In this document: one piece after another, positions 44,272 through 56,236 of the stretch
How the letters are laid out: each line of letters begins with the position of its first letter
How positions within the stretch are numbered: the stretch's first letter is position 1
DNA from: [Mycobacterium] stephanolepidis
Lineage (GTDB): Bacteria > Actinomycetota > Actinomycetes > Mycobacteriales > Mycobacteriaceae
NCBI RefSeq assembly: GCF_002356335.1
Contig: NZ_AP018165.1
Coordinates: forward strand, 1,240,001-1,304,000
DNA: 64,000 bases
Direction: 5' to 3'
Position numbers and translations under genes: made by a program
Notes under the pieces: model-generated
Databases searched by the model: none
Told to the model about the DNA's origin: nothing
What the model saw: only the letters and a program-made list of their open reading frames with translations

Positions 44272-45486
44272 ATGAGGGCATCGCCACACGTTCTGGGGAT
44301 CGTGCTTGCCGGCGGTGAGGGCAAGCGGCTCTACCCACTGACCGCCGACCGCGCGAAACCGGCGGTGCCCTTCGGCGGTGCCTATCGCCTCATCGATTTC
44401 GTGCTGAGCAACCTGGTCAACGCGCGGTTCTTGCGTATTTGCGTTCTGACCCAATACAAATCGCACTCGCTGGACCGGCACATCTCGCAGAACTGGCGAC
44501 TGTCGGGTCTGGCGGGGGAGTACATCACCCCTGTTCCTGCCCAGCAGCGCCTCGGTCCGCGCTGGTACACCGGGAGCGCCGATGCCATCCATCAGTCGCT
44601 GAACCTGATCTTCGACGAGGATCCCGAGTACATCGTGGTGTTCGGGGCCGACCATGTGTACCGGATGGATCCCGAGCAGATGCTCGACTTCCACATCGAC
44701 AGCGGTGCCGGGGTGACCGTGGCGGGTATCCGGGTGCCCCGTAGCGAGGCGAGCGCCTTCGGTTGTATCGACGCCGACGACACCGGCCGCATCCGTGAGT
44801 TCGTCGAGAAGCCCGCGGATCCTCCGGGCACACCGGATGATCCCGACGCGGCGTTCGTGTCGATGGGGAACTACATCTTCACCACCAAGGAATTGATCGA
44901 CGTCATTCGTGCCGACGCCGAGGACGACCATTCCGACCACGACATGGGCGGTGACATCATTCCCCGGCTGGTGGCCGACGGCCGGGCCGCGGTCTACGAC
45001 TTCAACACCAACCTGGTGCCCGGTGCCACCGAACGCGATCACGCGTACTGGCGGGACGTCGGAACCCTCGACGCGTTCTACGACGCACACATGGATCTGG
45101 TGTCGGTGCACCCGGTGTTCAATCTGTACAACCGGCGCTGGCCCATCCGTGGCGAGTCGGAGAACCTGGCGCCTGCCAAGTTCGTCAACGGCGGCTCCGC
45201 GCAGGAATCGGTGGTGGGTGCCGGCAGCATCATCTCGGCGGGGTCCGTGCGCAACTCGGTGCTGTCCTCGAATGTCGTCATCGACGACGGCGCCGTGGTG
45301 GAGGGCAGCGTGCTGATGCCCGGGGTGCGGGTGGGCCGTGGTGCGGTGGTGCGGCACGCGATTTTGGACAAGAACGTGGTTGTCGGTGTCGGAGAACAGG
45401 TTGGCGTCGATATCGAGCGCGACCGAGAGCGTTTCAACGTCAGCGCGGGCGGCGTGGTCGCCGTCGGCAAGGGTGTGTGGATCTAG
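44272..45486 (+). CDS. glgC: glucose-1-phosphate adenylyltransferase GlgC
   Basis: 404 residues from ATG 44272 ([20 protein letters not shown]), which matches the start of mycobacterial GlgC. Makes ADP-glucose from ATP and glucose-1-phosphate, the committed step of glycogen, capsular glucan and GlgM/GlgE metabolism. Nucleotide motif [28 protein letters not shown] as catalytic Asp region, [10 protein letters not shown] for the sugar phosphate, and a C-terminal left-handed beta-helix ([20 protein letters not shown]) that binds effectors. Confidence 0.96.
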   Translation: MRASPHVLGIVLAGGEGKRLYPLTADRAKPAVPFGGAYRLIDFVLSNLVNARFLRICVLTQYKSHSLDRHISQNWRLSGLAGEYITPVPAQQRLGPRWYTGSADAIHQSLNLIFDEDPEYIVVFGADHVYRMDPEQMLDFHIDSGAGVTVAGIRVPRSEASAFGCIDADDTGRIREFVEKPADPPGTPDDPDAAFVSMGNYIFTTKELIDVIRADAEDDHSDHDMGGDIIPRLVADGRAAVYDFNTNLVPGATERDHAYWRDVGTLDAFYDAHMDLVSVHPVFNLYNRRWPIRGESENLAPAKFVNGGSAQESVVGAGSIISAGSVRNSVLSSNVVIDDGAVVEGSVLMPGVRVGRGAVVRHAILDKNVVVGVGEQVGVDIERDRERFNVSAGGVVAVGKGVWI

Positions 45487-45490
45487 CCTC

Positions 45491-46165
45491 TCACCACACC
45501 AGTGGCACGAGACGGCTGCGAACCTTCTCGGTGTATTCGTCGTAGCCCGGGAGGTCGTGGCGCAGCATCTTCTCTTCGTCGATAATCCGCACCACCAGGG
45601 AACCGAATGCGGGAATCGCCGCGAGCAGGCCCCAGAACGAACCCAGGGCCAACGGTATGCCCACCATCATCACCAGTGAGCCCGTGTACATCGGGTGGCG
45701 CACCAGTGCGTACAGGCCGGTTGAGGTGACGGTCTGCCCGGACTCGACGGTGATACTCGCTCCCGCATAGTGGTTCTGGGCCACCACCAGCGTGGCGGCA
45801 CCCAACCCGGCAATGACCAGCGCCTCCCCGACGATGACCAGCCAGGTCGGTACCTGAGACCAGCCGAACCGGTGATCGAAGGTGCTGACCACGACCAGGG
45901 CCAGGAAGGAGCTCAACAGCACCGTGACCGCGAGCTTCTGTATCAAGCGTGTCTCCGCGATGGGACCGCCACGCATACGACGTTGCAGCACCTCGGGATT
46001 CGTCCTGGCCAAGTAGACCGAGGAAATCGTGGAGCTGATCGCGAAGATCGCCAGAAACACCCAGGCCTGCCAGTAGTCGAACGTTCCCGCGGGCCAGAAC
46101 AGTGCCGCGCCGAAGACGGCGAGGGCGATGATTCCCGAGACAAGAGCTTGTGCACCAGTTTTCAT
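45491..46165 (-). CDS. isoprenylcysteine carboxyl methyltransferase (ICMT)-like membrane protein
   Basis: 224 residues with five or six membrane helices. The C-terminal ICMT/PEMT motif is visible as LVRHPMYTGSLVMM, followed by EEKMLRHDLPGYDEY, which together bind SAM and the substrate in this family. Bacterial members have unknown lipid or isoprenoid substrates. It lies 12 bases after the ABC permease with AGGAAG as ribosome binding site, so it is the last gene of the raaS operon, equivalent to Rv1216c. Confidence 0.87.
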   Translation of the reverse strand: MKTGAQALVSGIIALAVFGAALFWPAGTFDYWQAWVFLAIFAISSTISSVYLARTNPEVLQRRMRGGPIAETRLIQKLAVTVLLSSFLALVVVSTFDHRFGWSQVPTWLVIVGEALVIAGLGAATLVVAQNHYAGASITVESGQTVTSTGLYALVRHPMYTGSLVMMVGIPLALGSFWGLLAAIPAFGSLVVRIIDEEKMLRHDLPGYDEYTEKVRSRLVPLVW

Positions 46166-46177
46166 GATCTTCCTTTC

Positions 46178-47800
46178 TCAGAGGGCGTCACGACGGCGGT
46201 ACATCTCGCCCGCGGCTGCGATAAGCCCGGCGCCGATGACAATGAGGACGAACATGGTCAACCACGGATACTCGACCGGCGCGCTGACCCGCATCACCGG
46301 TGAGAACCTCACAATCCAGGACGGCAGCTGCAGGATGCCTGCGTACAGCATGCCCACGGAGAATGCCACCACGAACCAACCAATCCAGCTGTGCTGCAGT
46401 GCAACTGATAGAGCGGCGATACCGGCGATCACCAGCAGGGCGGGAATCTGTGCCAATGCGGCGAGCGTGAGGCGCCACACCAAATCCGGATTGTGCAACG
46501 TACTCGCCGCACCCAGTCCACTGCCCAGGCCGGCGATCAGCATGAGAATCGCACTGCCCACCAGCGTCACCGCGACCGCCGATAGCAGCCAGTTCCAGCG
46601 GGATACGGCACGCGCCAGCACGGCTTCGGTGATGCCGCTCTGTTCATCCTTGGCGAGCCTTACGACCGCCGACACCACGTACGCGGTGACCGCGATGGCG
46701 AGCACCTGGTTGAAGGTGGCGAAGATACTGTCCAGTCCGTGGGCCTGGAATGCGCGCGTCAACAGCGGGTTGGTGTCGATCGAATCCCGCAGACTCTTGG
46801 CCATCGACCCGAATGCCATACCGCTCAAGAAGATTCCGGCCGCCCATCCGGCGATCAGCCCGCGTTGCAGTTGCAGGTTGAGCCCGAAGACGGACCTGAT
46901 CTCGGGGGCATTGGCGTTCTCGCCGCGTGAGGGCAGCACCCCTGCGTCGTATTGGCGGTGCCCCTCGAGCGCGTGCGCGGCGAGCATCAGGGCCGCGGTG
47001 GTGCCCGCCAGTAGGAGGAGGGGCCACCAGCGCAGATCGACGAAGGGGCGCATCTGCTGGGCCCATGCCAGGGGCGAGAACCAACTCAGTGTGCTGCCTG
47101 TGTTGTCGATGATGTCGCCGAGTCCGCGGATCACGACGGCTGCCGCCAGTGACGCCATCGCGACACCGCTGGCGGCTCGGGAGGTGCGCCACAGTTGGGA
47201 GGTGACCGCCGCGATACCGGCGAAAACCATGAAGGCTCCGGTGATTCCGAGACTGATTCCGAGACTGTCGGCGACGTCGAACCCCGCGGCGGACAACGCG
47301 ATCGTCATGGCCAGGGCCAGAACGGCGTTCATCAGGGCCACCACGATGAGCGCCGCGTAGGTGCGTGCCTGGTGGCCGACGACCGCCGACATGACCAGCT
47401 CGGCGCCGCCGGATTCCTCTTCGGCGCGGGTATGCCGGATGACCGTCAGGATGGACATGATGGCGGCGGCGGCGATCATGACGGTCATCAGTTCGTTGGC
47501 GACCATGACGCCGAAATCGGTTTCGTTGATGCCAAAGTTTGGCCCGCCCATGATGATTCCGGCAGGGGTCTTCATCATCGTGACGCGGGCCATCCGGTCG
47601 GCGGACGTCGGATACATCGACGCGAACGCCAGTGGGGTGTAGGTCATCAGCAGAGTCAGCCAGCCGACCCACATGCAGATCCGGAACCTGTCGCGGCGCA
47701 GTGCCAACAGGATCAGGGTGCCGGTTCCGGTCAACGGATGCTTCGGGGTGCCGTCCGACATCGGCCGGCGTATGGGGAGCGTTGCGAAGTCGCTTCTCAT
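46178..47800 (-). CDS. ABC exporter permease (Rv1217c-like)
   Basis: 540 residues from ATG 47800, which overlaps the ATPase stop as ATGA. Around twelve hydrophobic segments arranged as two halves, e.g. [40 protein letters not shown] and [20 protein letters not shown]. Rv1217c-Rv1218c form a drug exporter under the control of RaaS, implicated in tolerance to several antimycobacterial compounds. The N-terminal 25 residues are cytosolic. Confidence 0.9.
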   Translation of the reverse strand: MRSDFATLPIRRPMSDGTPKHPLTGTGTLILLALRRDRFRICMWVGWLTLLMTYTPLAFASMYPTSADRMARVTMMKTPAGIIMGGPNFGINETDFGVMVANELMTVMIAAAAIMSILTVIRHTRAEEESGGAELVMSAVVGHQARTYAALIVVALMNAVLALAMTIALSAAGFDVADSLGISLGITGAFMVFAGIAAVTSQLWRTSRAASGVAMASLAAAVVIRGLGDIIDNTGSTLSWFSPLAWAQQMRPFVDLRWWPLLLLAGTTAALMLAAHALEGHRQYDAGVLPSRGENANAPEIRSVFGLNLQLQRGLIAGWAAGIFLSGMAFGSMAKSLRDSIDTNPLLTRAFQAHGLDSIFATFNQVLAIAVTAYVVSAVVRLAKDEQSGITEAVLARAVSRWNWLLSAVAVTLVGSAILMLIAGLGSGLGAASTLHNPDLVWRLTLAALAQIPALLVIAGIAALSVALQHSWIGWFVVAFSVGMLYAGILQLPSWIVRFSPVMRVSAPVEYPWLTMFVLIVIGAGLIAAAGEMYRRRDAL

Positions 47801-48699
47801 CGCGGTACGCCCTGATACTCGCGCATGAAGAGCTCTTCGAGTGATGCCGGTGCCACCGTGAGGTCGACGATCCCGAGGCTTGCCAGCTGTTCCATGGTGC
47901 GGTCCAGATCGCTGCGATCCACGGTGAACGAGGCTCGATTGCCGCCGATCGTGAGGTCGCGCAACTGTGGAATAGACTTGAGTCCAGCGGGATTGGCCAG
48001 TGTGCGTACCGTCACGGATGTCCGCATGACATGGCGCAGCTCGGCCAGGGAGCCGGACAACACCGCGCGTCCGGCGCGAACAATGGTCACCCGGTGGCAC
48101 AGCTTCTCCACCTCGGCCAGGATGTGGCTCGACAGCAACACCGCGCAGCCTCGTGCGGCCACGTCGGCCACACACTCCTGGAAGACCGTCTCCATCAGCG
48201 GATCCAGGCCGGACGTCGGCTCGTCGAGTATGAACAGTTCGGCGTCGGAGCAGAACGCCGCGATGAGCGCCACCTTCTGACGGTTGCCCTTGGAGTAGGT
48301 GCGTGCCTTCTTGGTGGGGTCGAGTTCGAAACGCTCGATGAGTTCGTTGCGCCTCGGTAGTGAAATATGTTCGGTGCCGCGCATTCTGGTGAGGAAGTCA
48401 ATCGCCTGTCCGCCGGTGAGGTTGGGCCACAGCGTGACGTCCCCGGGCACGTAGGCGATGAGCCGATGGAGATCGACGGCGTTGACCCACGGATCGCCGC
48501 CGAGGAGCTGCACGGTGCCGGAGTCGGCGCGCAGCAGGCCCAGAAGTACCCGAATGGTGGTGGACTTTCCCGCGCCGTTGGGGCCGAGGAAGCCCGCCAC
48601 CTCGCCGTGGGCGACCGACAGATCGAGTCCGTCGAGTGCCTTGGTCTTCCCGAATGACATGGAGAGGCCGCGTATTTCGACCGCGAGGTTGGAATACAT
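47797..48699 (-). CDS. ABC exporter ATPase (Rv1218c-like)
   Basis: 300 residues from ATG 48699 (GTG 48702 also possible), overlapping the raaS stop as TGATG. Walker [10 protein letters not shown], Walker [14 protein letters not shown], switch histidine in [12 protein letters not shown]. The signature is [10 protein letters not shown] instead of LSGGQ, common in DrrA-like exporter ATPases. The C-terminal extension (about residues 215-300) is of the DrrA/CcmA type. Partner of the adjacent permease in multidrug export. Confidence 0.93.
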   Translation of the reverse strand: MYSNLAVEIRGLSMSFGKTKALDGLDLSVAHGEVAGFLGPNGAGKSTTIRVLLGLLRADSGTVQLLGGDPWVNAVDLHRLIAYVPGDVTLWPNLTGGQAIDFLTRMRGTEHISLPRRNELIERFELDPTKKARTYSKGNRQKVALIAAFCSDAELFILDEPTSGLDPLMETVFQECVADVAARGCAVLLSSHILAEVEKLCHRVTIVRAGRAVLSGSLAELRHVMRTSVTVRTLANPAGLKSIPQLRDLTIGGNRASFTVDRSDLDRTMEQLASLGIVDLTVAPASLEELFMREYQGVPR

Positions 48700-49343
48700 C
48701 ACTTCGAGTCTCCTCCGTTGCGAGAGTTTTCCTGTTGTGCTGCAAACGCATCGAGCATGGTGGAGTCGGTCATCAGGCCTTCGGTGTAGACCTCGATGGC
48801 GGGGAAGATCAGCTCATCGGAGTAGCGGCGCAAGATCGTGCCCAGGTCGTCGTCGGGGTACATCTGTACGTAGATCGATAGCGCGCCCACGCCGTTCAAG
48901 GAGAGCCACAGCGCCCGGCCCTTGGGATCGCGGCTCGGCTTGATCGTGCCCGCGCGGACTCCGTCGTCCAGGTATGCCTCGGCGTTCTCGATGGAGTGCT
49001 GAAGAAATGCGCGGCCGGGCTCGCCGCCCGATTGCACACTGAGCAGCAGGTACCTGACCATCGGCGCGAACGTCTCGATCTCGTCGATGGCGTCGAGCCA
49101 GACCTTGGGGTCGTTGGAGGTCAGCGTGCGCGACTTCTCCGAGCGGATGTACTCCAGCAGGTATTCGTCCACCGCCTGTCGGAGCCCGTCCTTGGACCCG
49201 TAGTGATGGATAACCAGTGCGGGGCTCACTCCAGCGGCTTCGGCGATCGCTCGCACGCTGGTGTTCAGTCCCTGCTCACCCCACAACTTGATCGCGGCAT
49301 CCCGGATGCGGGCGGCGGCGGTGAGGTCATCGACTGAACGCAT
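48699..49343 (-). CDS. raaS: TetR-family repressor RaaS (Rv1219c-like)
   Basis: 214 residues from ATG 49343, inside a 38-bp palindrome. RaaS represses the downstream ABC exporter and supports long-term survival under antimicrobials in M. tuberculosis. [23 protein letters not shown] then [11 protein letters not shown]. The middle [20 protein letters not shown] and the end [13 protein letters not shown] match Rv1219c. Six extra codons upstream (ATG 49361) are unlikely because the predicted -10 (TAACGT) lies there. Overlaps the ATPase gene. Confidence 0.92.
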   Translation of the reverse strand: MRSVDDLTAAARIRDAAIKLWGEQGLNTSVRAIAEAAGVSPALVIHHYGSKDGLRQAVDEYLLEYIRSEKSRTLTSNDPKVWLDAIDEIETFAPMVRYLLLSVQSGGEPGRAFLQHSIENAEAYLDDGVRAGTIKPSRDPKGRALWLSLNGVGALSIYVQMYPDDDLGTILRRYSDELIFPAIEVYTEGLMTDSTMLDAFAAQQENSRNGGDSK

Positions 49344-49370
49344 GTTTAGTACGTTAAACACACGTTCAGT
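49333..49370. promoter_or_regulatory. RaaS operator: two nested dyads sharing one centre, covering -10 and start codon
   Basis: Outer arms ACTGAACG (49333-49340) and CGTTCAGT (49363-49370); inner arms TGTTTA (49343-49348) and TAAACA (49355-49360). Both are perfect and share the centre 49351/49352. On the minus strand TAACGT, seven bases from the ATG, lies within, so bound repressor would block both polymerase and start. Confidence 0.75.
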
Positions 49371-49454
49371 CTGACGTCAAGGATCTAGCCCGTGCGAGAT
49401 GGGGGTTTTGACGAAAACGATGCGAAAGGCGTCGCCGAAACTACGGTTTCTGTG

Positions 49455-50102
49455 TCAGTCGCGGGTGGCGGCGAGCAGGCCGTCGCCCAGTGGGATCAGC
49501 ACCGCGGTGAACCGGCCATCATCGGCGATGATGCGTGCGGCCTCGCGGACTCCGACCACATCGGGATCGTTGGCCGCGGGGTCGCCTGCGCGCCCGCCCG
49601 CGGATACCCCGTGGATCACCACTGCTCCGCCCGGGCGCAGCAACCGAATGCCACCGGCCAGGAACTCGGGTTGATCGGCCGGCGCGGCATCGATGACGAG
49701 CAGGTCGTACGACTCGTCGGCCAGCCGTGGCAAGACCTCCTGGGCGCGCCCACCGATCAGCCGGGTGCGCGACGGAGCGATGGCCGCCTCCGAAAACGCC
49801 TGTTTGGCACTGCGCTGGTGCTCAGGCTCCAGATCAATGGTGGTCAGCACGCCGTCCTCGCGCATTCCGGAGAGCAGCCACAGGCCGCTGACACCCGCAC
49901 CCGTACCGACCTCGACGACGGCCTTGCCGCCGGAAAGGCGTGCGAAGACACTGAGAAGTGCGCCGACAGCGGGCGTCACCGGACCCGCGCCCAGGTCAAC
50001 GGCACGTTCCCGGGCGGCGGCGACAATATCGTCTTCGGAGATGGCGCCCTCGGCGTGGCTGACCATCGCCTCGACGCGGGATCGATCTGCGCTGCTGGTC
50101 AC
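49455..50102 (-). CDS. SAM-dependent O-methyltransferase (Rv1220c-like)
   Basis: 215 residues from GTG 50102, which reproduces the length of Rv1220c; a GTG 42 bases upstream is possible but CAGGAT sits six bases before 50102. SAM motif [19 protein letters not shown], acidic loop [16 protein letters not shown], and metal region [15 protein letters not shown] where related enzymes have DAD/K. Divergent from sigE, an arrangement conserved across mycobacteria. Substrate unknown. Confidence 0.92.
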   Translation of the reverse strand: MTSSADRSRVEAMVSHAEGAISEDDIVAAARERAVDLGAGPVTPAVGALLSVFARLSGGKAVVEVGTGAGVSGLWLLSGMREDGVLTTIDLEPEHQRSAKQAFSEAAIAPSRTRLIGGRAQEVLPRLADESYDLLVIDAAPADQPEFLAGGIRLLRPGGAVVIHGVSAGGRAGDPAANDPDVVGVREAARIIADDGRFTAVLIPLGDGLLAATRD

Positions 50103-50276
50103 GGTTCGATCCTGTCGAGCGGGAGTGGATCTGTCCCGCGACACGCCGAACTCATCGAGGATGTGACGGGTTTCTTGTCCCGAATCCCCTGGCGAGATCG
50201 GATCGAGACCGCATTCTCAGGAAGAGTTAAGTTAGCTCATAAGTGGCCCACACCTCGGTGGTAGAAGGTCATTCAC

Positions 50277-51050
50277 ATGTCGCGATCCATCCTGAACGAG
50301 AGCCCGAGTGCCCCGCGTCTATCTGGGAATAACACCCATGGCATCCGGGTTGAGCAGGCTGACAGCTTCCCCATCGGGGGTGAGGCCGCCACAAGCGAAC
50401 AGGAGGAACACGCGATTTCCCTTACGCGTATCAGCGAGTCGGCCGAATACACCGACTTCGTCGAGGCTACCGATCCCGCCGAACTGTCCGGGACCGCAGT
50501 GTTCGATGCCACCGGAGACCAGGCAGCCATGCCGTCTTGGGACGAGCTGGTTCGTGAGCATGCCGATCGCGTGTACCGGCTGGCCTACCGGTTGTCGGGC
50601 AACCAGCAAGACGCTGAGGATCTGACTCAGGAGACCTTCATTCGGGTGTTCCGCTCGCTGCAGAACTACCAGCCCGGCACCTTCGAGGGTTGGCTGCACC
50701 GCATCACCACCAACCTGTTCCTCGACATGGTGCGCCGCCGTGGCCGTATTCGTATGGAGGCGCTGCCCGAGGATTACGACCGCGTCCCGGCGACCGACCC
50801 GGATCCCGAGCAGATCTACCACGACGCCCAGCTGGGTGCCGATCTGCAAGCCGCGCTCGACTCGCTGGCACCCGAGTTCCGTGCCGCAGTGGTTCTGTGT
50901 GACATCGAAGGTCTGTCCTACGAGGAAATCGGCGCCACCCTGGATGTGAAACTCGGCACCGTCCGCAGCCGCATCCACCGCGGCCGCCAGGCCATCCGCG
51001 AGTATCTGGCTGCGCACTCCTCGACGTCCGCACTCGCGGCCGCCGAGTAG
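50277..51050 (+). CDS. sigE: ECF sigma factor SigE
   Basis: 257 residues from ATG 50277, with AGAAGG nine bases upstream. SigE directs the surface-stress, detergent and heat response. Region 2: [35 protein letters not shown] and [17 protein letters not shown]. Region 4: [20 protein letters not shown] then [17 protein letters not shown]. The N-terminal extension of about 80 residues is characteristic; SigE is known to be made from several starts. Its anti-sigma factor and the target protease htrA follow immediately. Confidence 0.96.
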   Translation: MSRSILNESPSAPRLSGNNTHGIRVEQADSFPIGGEAATSEQEEHAISLTRISESAEYTDFVEATDPAELSGTAVFDATGDQAAMPSWDELVREHADRVYRLAYRLSGNQQDAEDLTQETFIRVFRSLQNYQPGTFEGWLHRITTNLFLDMVRRRGRIRMEALPEDYDRVPATDPDPEQIYHDAQLGADLQAALDSLAPEFRAAVVLCDIEGLSYEEIGATLDVKLGTVRSRIHRGRQAIREYLAAHSSTSALAAAE

Positions 51051-51158
51051 CGCAACACCATTGGTGCAGGTTGGTACGCAATGAGTACATTCGCGCGCTA
51101 TCTTCGAGTTAGGTCGGCACGAGTCCGTCGGCCGTACCGGACCGAAGGGAGCGTCGCC

Positions 51159-51587
51159 GTGGTGGATAGCGGCTCGTTCCGGCGAGCGTTCTCGAGTTTC
51201 TCCTCGTTCTCGCGGCTGCCGTCCCCATTCGCCTCGCAGAGCGAGGCGCCAGTGGGTGCCCCGCGCCAGTTCGGATCGACCGAGCATCTGTCCACAGAGG
51301 CGATAGCCGCGTTCGTGGATGGCGAGCTCCGGATGAGCGCGCACCTACGCGCGGCGCATCACCTGTCGATGTGCGCCGAATGCGCGCTGGAGATCGACGC
51401 GCAGCGCCAAGCACGCAGCGCACTGCGTGATTCCGGGGGCATCCGGGTGCCGGTTTCGTTGCTCGGGTTGCTCAGCCAGATCCCGCACATCCCGCATGAG
51501 GCCGCACCGCCTTCATCGTCTTCACATGAGGGCGACTTGCCGCCCGCGTTAGCCAGTGATGAGGTGCGTCGTCGTCGTAAGCGCCGG

Positions 51588-51590
<3 letters not shown>
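51159..51590 (+). CDS. rseA: anti-sigma-E factor RseA (zinc-associated)
   Basis: 143 residues from GTG 51159 (or 51162), with GAAGGGAG upstream; a longer ATG start at 51081 lacks similarity. Binds SigE and keeps it inactive; in M. tuberculosis it is phosphorylated by PknB and degraded by ClpC1P2. The zinc-associated anti-sigma core is AIAAFVDGELRMSAHLRAAH then HLSMCAECALE with the H-x3-C-x2-C ligands. QFGSTEHLSTEAI and FASQSEAPVGAP are conserved with Rv1222. Its TAG stop forms part of the htrA -10. Confidence 0.94.
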
Positions 51591-53077
<1,487 letters not shown>

Positions 53078-53078
<1 letters not shown>

Positions 53079-53488
53079 TGTTCGGCAGTGTCGGCTGGGG
53101 GGAGCTGTTGGTCCTGCTGGTCGTGGGGCTCGTGGTGCTTGGTCCTGAGCGGCTGCCGGGGGCGATTCAGTGGACCACTGAGTCGCTGCGCAAGGTCCGT
53201 GACTACGCCAGTGGCGCGACGGCCTCCCTGCGTGAGGAGCTTGGGCCGGAGTTCGACGACGTGCGCAAGCCGCTTGCCGAGTTGCAGAAGCTACGCGGTA
53301 TGACGCCACGTGCCGTCATCACCAAACACCTTCTGGACGGCGATGATTCGGTGCTCGATTCGTTGACCAAGCCGCTTGAAGACGTGAAGAAGGCGGTGTC
53401 GGAACCGGCGCCGACGCCCGTGGTCAACCCTGATCTCGCCAAGCCGGGAGAGCCCGGTCCGACTCGCTACGACGCCGACGCGACCTAG
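53078..53488 (+). CDS. tatB: twin-arginine translocase subunit TatB
   Basis: 136 residues; ATG overlaps the htrA stop as TGATG. TatB binds signal peptides with TatC in the Tat complex that exports folded proteins. N-terminal helix and hinge: [20 protein letters not shown] then LPGAIQW, followed by an amphipathic helix ([20 protein letters not shown]) and a proline-rich tail. Its stop shares CTAG with the convergent mrp. Confidence 0.94.
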
Positions 53489-54621
53489 TTGCGCCGGGCG
53501 GTGTCGATGTTCAGTGACATGCCCGCCAGTCCACGGCTACGTGTCGACAGCTTGTCGGCGACCGCCCGAAGTGCCTGGCCCGCAGCTGAATCCGGTTGAC
53601 TGAGCACGATGGGCAGTCCGTCGTCGCCGCCCTCACGTACCGCCGGGTCCAGCGGAATCTGGCCGAGCAGTGGCACTTTCGTACCCACCACCCGGGTCAG
53701 GCTCTCGGCGACGGCGTCGCCGCCGCCAGATCCGAATACCTCCATGCGGGTGCCGTCGGGCAGCACCAGCCAGGACATGTTCTCCACGACGCCGACGATG
53801 CGCTGACGTGTCTGGGTCGCGATCGCTCCCGCACGCTCGGCCACCTCGGCGGCCGCCTGCTGTGGTGTGGTGACCACCAGAATCTCGGCACCGGGAATGA
53901 GCTGCGCCACCGAGATCGCCACGTCGCCGGTACCCGGCGGCAGATCCAGCAGCAGCACATCCAGGTCTCCCCAGAACACATCGGCCAGGAACTGCTGCAG
54001 GGCGCGATGCAGCATCGGCCCGCGCCACACCACCGGGGTGTTGCCCTGAGTGAACTGGGCGATGGAGATGACCTTCACATCGTGGGCGACCGGGGGCAGG
54101 ATCATCCGCTCCACCTGAGTGGGGCGATCCGAGGTGCCCATCATGCGCGGTACCGAATGGCCATAGATATCGGCGTCGAGCAGCCCGACCGAGAGCCCCT
54201 TGGCCGCCATTGCCGCCGCGAGGTTGACGGTCACACTGGACTTTCCGACGCCGCCCTTTCCGGACGCCACCGCGTACACGCGGGTAAGCGACCCGGGCTG
54301 GGCGAAGGGAATGACGGGCTCGGCGCTATCGCCACGCAGCTGCTTGCGCAGTTCGGTGCGCTGCTCGTCGTTCATCACATCCAGCAGCACGCGCACGGTG
54401 CCCACGCCATCGACGTCGGCAGCGGCCTGGGTTACCCGCTCGGAGATCTCCGCCTTCTTCGGGCATCCGGAGGTGGTGAGGTAGATCCCGATCTCGACGT
54501 TGTGGGCGTCGTCGAAGGTGATGTCCTTGACCATCCCCAATTCAGTGATGGGGCGGCGAAGTTCGGGATCGATAACCCCGGCGAGTGCACTGCGCACGGC
54601 CGTGGTGAGCTCGGATGTCAC
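53485..54621 (-). CDS. mrp: Mrp/ApbC-family P-loop iron-sulphur carrier ATPase
   Basis: 378 residues. N-terminal MIP18/DUF59-like domain (residues 1-95, [20 protein letters not shown]) followed by the P-loop domain: deviant Walker [34 protein letters not shown] and DLPPGTGD. Family members carry and insert Fe-S clusters. The CxxC pair that ApbC/Mrp proteins usually have after ENMS is absent here ([18 protein letters not shown]), so cluster binding must differ or be lost; I recall the same in M. tuberculosis Mrp. Convergent with tatB. Confidence 0.93.
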   Translation of the reverse strand: MTSELTTAVRSALAGVIDPELRRPITELGMVKDITFDDAHNVEIGIYLTTSGCPKKAEISERVTQAAADVDGVGTVRVLLDVMNDEQRTELRKQLRGDSAEPVIPFAQPGSLTRVYAVASGKGGVGKSSVTVNLAAAMAAKGLSVGLLDADIYGHSVPRMMGTSDRPTQVERMILPPVAHDVKVISIAQFTQGNTPVVWRGPMLHRALQQFLADVFWGDLDVLLLDLPPGTGDVAISVAQLIPGAEILVVTTPQQAAAEVAERAGAIATQTRQRIVGVVENMSWLVLPDGTRMEVFGSGGGDAVAESLTRVVGTKVPLLGQIPLDPAVREGGDDGLPIVLSQPDSAAGQALRAVADKLSTRSRGLAGMSLNIDTARRN

Positions 54622-54644
54622 TACCCGAGTCTAGGGCGTGCGGT

Positions 54645-55979
54645 TTACGGCTTTGGCGCTGCCGGTCCCGGTGCTGGTCCGGGGGCCGGCCCGAGCTCCA
54701 CCGGCGGTGGGGGCGGGGCGAACGGGTTGAACGGTTGTGGCGCTGGGGCCGGTGCGAACGGGTTGAAGGGTTCAGCCGGCGGCGGCGGTGCGAACGGGTT
54801 GAAAGGCTCGGCCGGCGGGGGCGGTGCGCAGAAGAACACGCACGGTGCCTGGGGCGCCTCGGGTGCCGGCGTGACGGCTGCGGGTGGGCCCACGACGCCG
54901 ACCCGGTCCGGTGTCAGCGGGGTGAGGATCGGCAGCTGGGCCAGCGGATCGTTGGGGGACAGTCCGGCGACGTCGGTCGCCGAGCCCGGCCCAAGCCCAC
55001 GTGACTCGCCGCCGCCCAGGTGAGCCTTGCGCTCGGGTGCGACATCGGCGGCGGTCAGCGCCGGCAGATTGAGAGGGATGACCCCGGTGGCGTAACCAGC
55101 GGCCCAGGCGAGCACATTCTGCGCGTAGGCCACCGAATTGTTGTAGCGCAGGATGGATGACATCACCTGGGAGCGATCCCGCAAATTCAATCCGCCGCTG
55201 CATAAATAGCGGGCGGCGGCCAGGCTCGCGTCGAAGACGTTCTGTGGGTCGGCCTTTCCATCGCCGTCGCCGTCGGAGGCGTAATGGTTCCAGGTGCTCG
55301 GCAGGAACTGCATGGGCCCCATGGCTCGGACGTATACCTGCGCACCTTGGGTACGGGTCTGCTCGTGGTCGACGATGACCTCGTTACCCGGGAGGGTGCC
55401 ATCCAGGCTCGGTCCGTAGATGGGCCGGACCACGCGGCCTTTCACGTCGGTGGCGCCGTTGTTGGCGTGGCCCGATTCGATCCGGCCGATGCCCGCCAGC
55501 AGGTTCCAGCTCACTCCGCAACCGGGTGTGGCCTTGGCCATCATCCGCTCGGCGTTCTGATAGGCGTCCAATGCGATCTTCGGGATGCCAAGTCCTCCAG
55601 GGGCCATCACGATCCCCGGCGGCGGCGGTGCGATCGCAGCGCTCGGCGCCACCCGGTATTGCATCGGCGGGCGCATCACGGTCACCAGGTTCAGCGGACC
55701 CATATCCGCCTGCACGGCGGCCACCGAGGCCAGCGGGACGGGAATGGGCACCACGGCCTGCCCGCTGACCTGTGCGCTGCTGGCGGCCACGGCAGAGCCG
55801 ACGACCACCAAGGCGCTCAGTCCGCCGACCCGAAGCCAGGGCACGGGAGCACCCGCGACGCGGAGCGCCGCATCACGGGCATGCTTGACCGACGACGCAA
55901 CCCAACCCGGAAGCTCCACTGCGCCCCTATCTCTCGGGCCCTTGCTCATTCGCTGTGGTCCCAATCTGCCGGCACCCAT
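54645..55979 (-). CDS. secreted or membrane-anchored lytic transglycosylase with PFNPFAP repeats
   Basis: 444 residues from ATG 55979 (ATG 55949 would give 434). One membrane/signal helix (RVGGLSALVVVGSAVAASSA) is followed by an SLT_2/MltB-type transglycosylase domain: catalytic Glu in LAGIGRIESGHANNG, then GPMQFLPSTWNHYASDGDGD and YNNSVAYAQNVLAWAAGY. It cleaves the glycan strand of peptidoglycan. After residue 340 the chain is proline-rich and contains three copies of PFNPFAP separated by PPPPAE/APAPQ linkers, ending GPAPGPAAPKP. Comparable to Rv1230c. A wall-spanning spacer role for the tail is inference. Confidence 0.88.
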   Translation of the reverse strand: MGAGRLGPQRMSKGPRDRGAVELPGWVASSVKHARDAALRVAGAPVPWLRVGGLSALVVVGSAVAASSAQVSGQAVVPIPVPLASVAAVQADMGPLNLVTVMRPPMQYRVAPSAAIAPPPPGIVMAPGGLGIPKIALDAYQNAERMMAKATPGCGVSWNLLAGIGRIESGHANNGATDVKGRVVRPIYGPSLDGTLPGNEVIVDHEQTRTQGAQVYVRAMGPMQFLPSTWNHYASDGDGDGKADPQNVFDASLAAARYLCSGGLNLRDRSQVMSSILRYNNSVAYAQNVLAWAAGYATGVIPLNLPALTAADVAPERKAHLGGGESRGLGPGSATDVAGLSPNDPLAQLPILTPLTPDRVGVVGPPAAVTPAPEAPQAPCVFFCAPPPPAEPFNPFAPPPPAEPFNPFAPAPAPQPFNPFAPPPPPVELGPAPGPAPGPAAPKP

Positions 55980-56224
55980 TCTGACGTATGCAGTCGTGAC
56001 GGATGTGACCGATGTGAACCGGAGCAACCATACCGGCGAGATGTCGGTCCGGTTGCAAAATGGGCAAACCCCAGCGAATTTCGGATCGCCGACGAATCTC
56101 CCCTGACCATGGCGAGTTCGGTCCGGGCACCGAGGCGAAAATGGGCGAGTGGCTATCTCGGACCGCATGGACCGCGATCAATCTGACTTACAGTCAGTGT
56201 CTGGACGTAAAAGTAATCAATTGA

Positions 56225-56230
56225 TAGCGT
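56225..56230 (+). promoter_or_regulatory. -10 hexamer TAGCGT of MpaB-like gene, next to palindrome
   Basis: TAGCGT is six bases upstream of ATG 56237. The perfect palindrome ATCAATTGAT (56216-56225) abuts it, so a repressor site could overlap the promoter. The rest of 55980-56236 holds only two AAAATGGGC direct repeats and CTGAC-N5-GTCAG. Confidence 0.5.
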
Positions 56231-56236
56231 TGCAGT

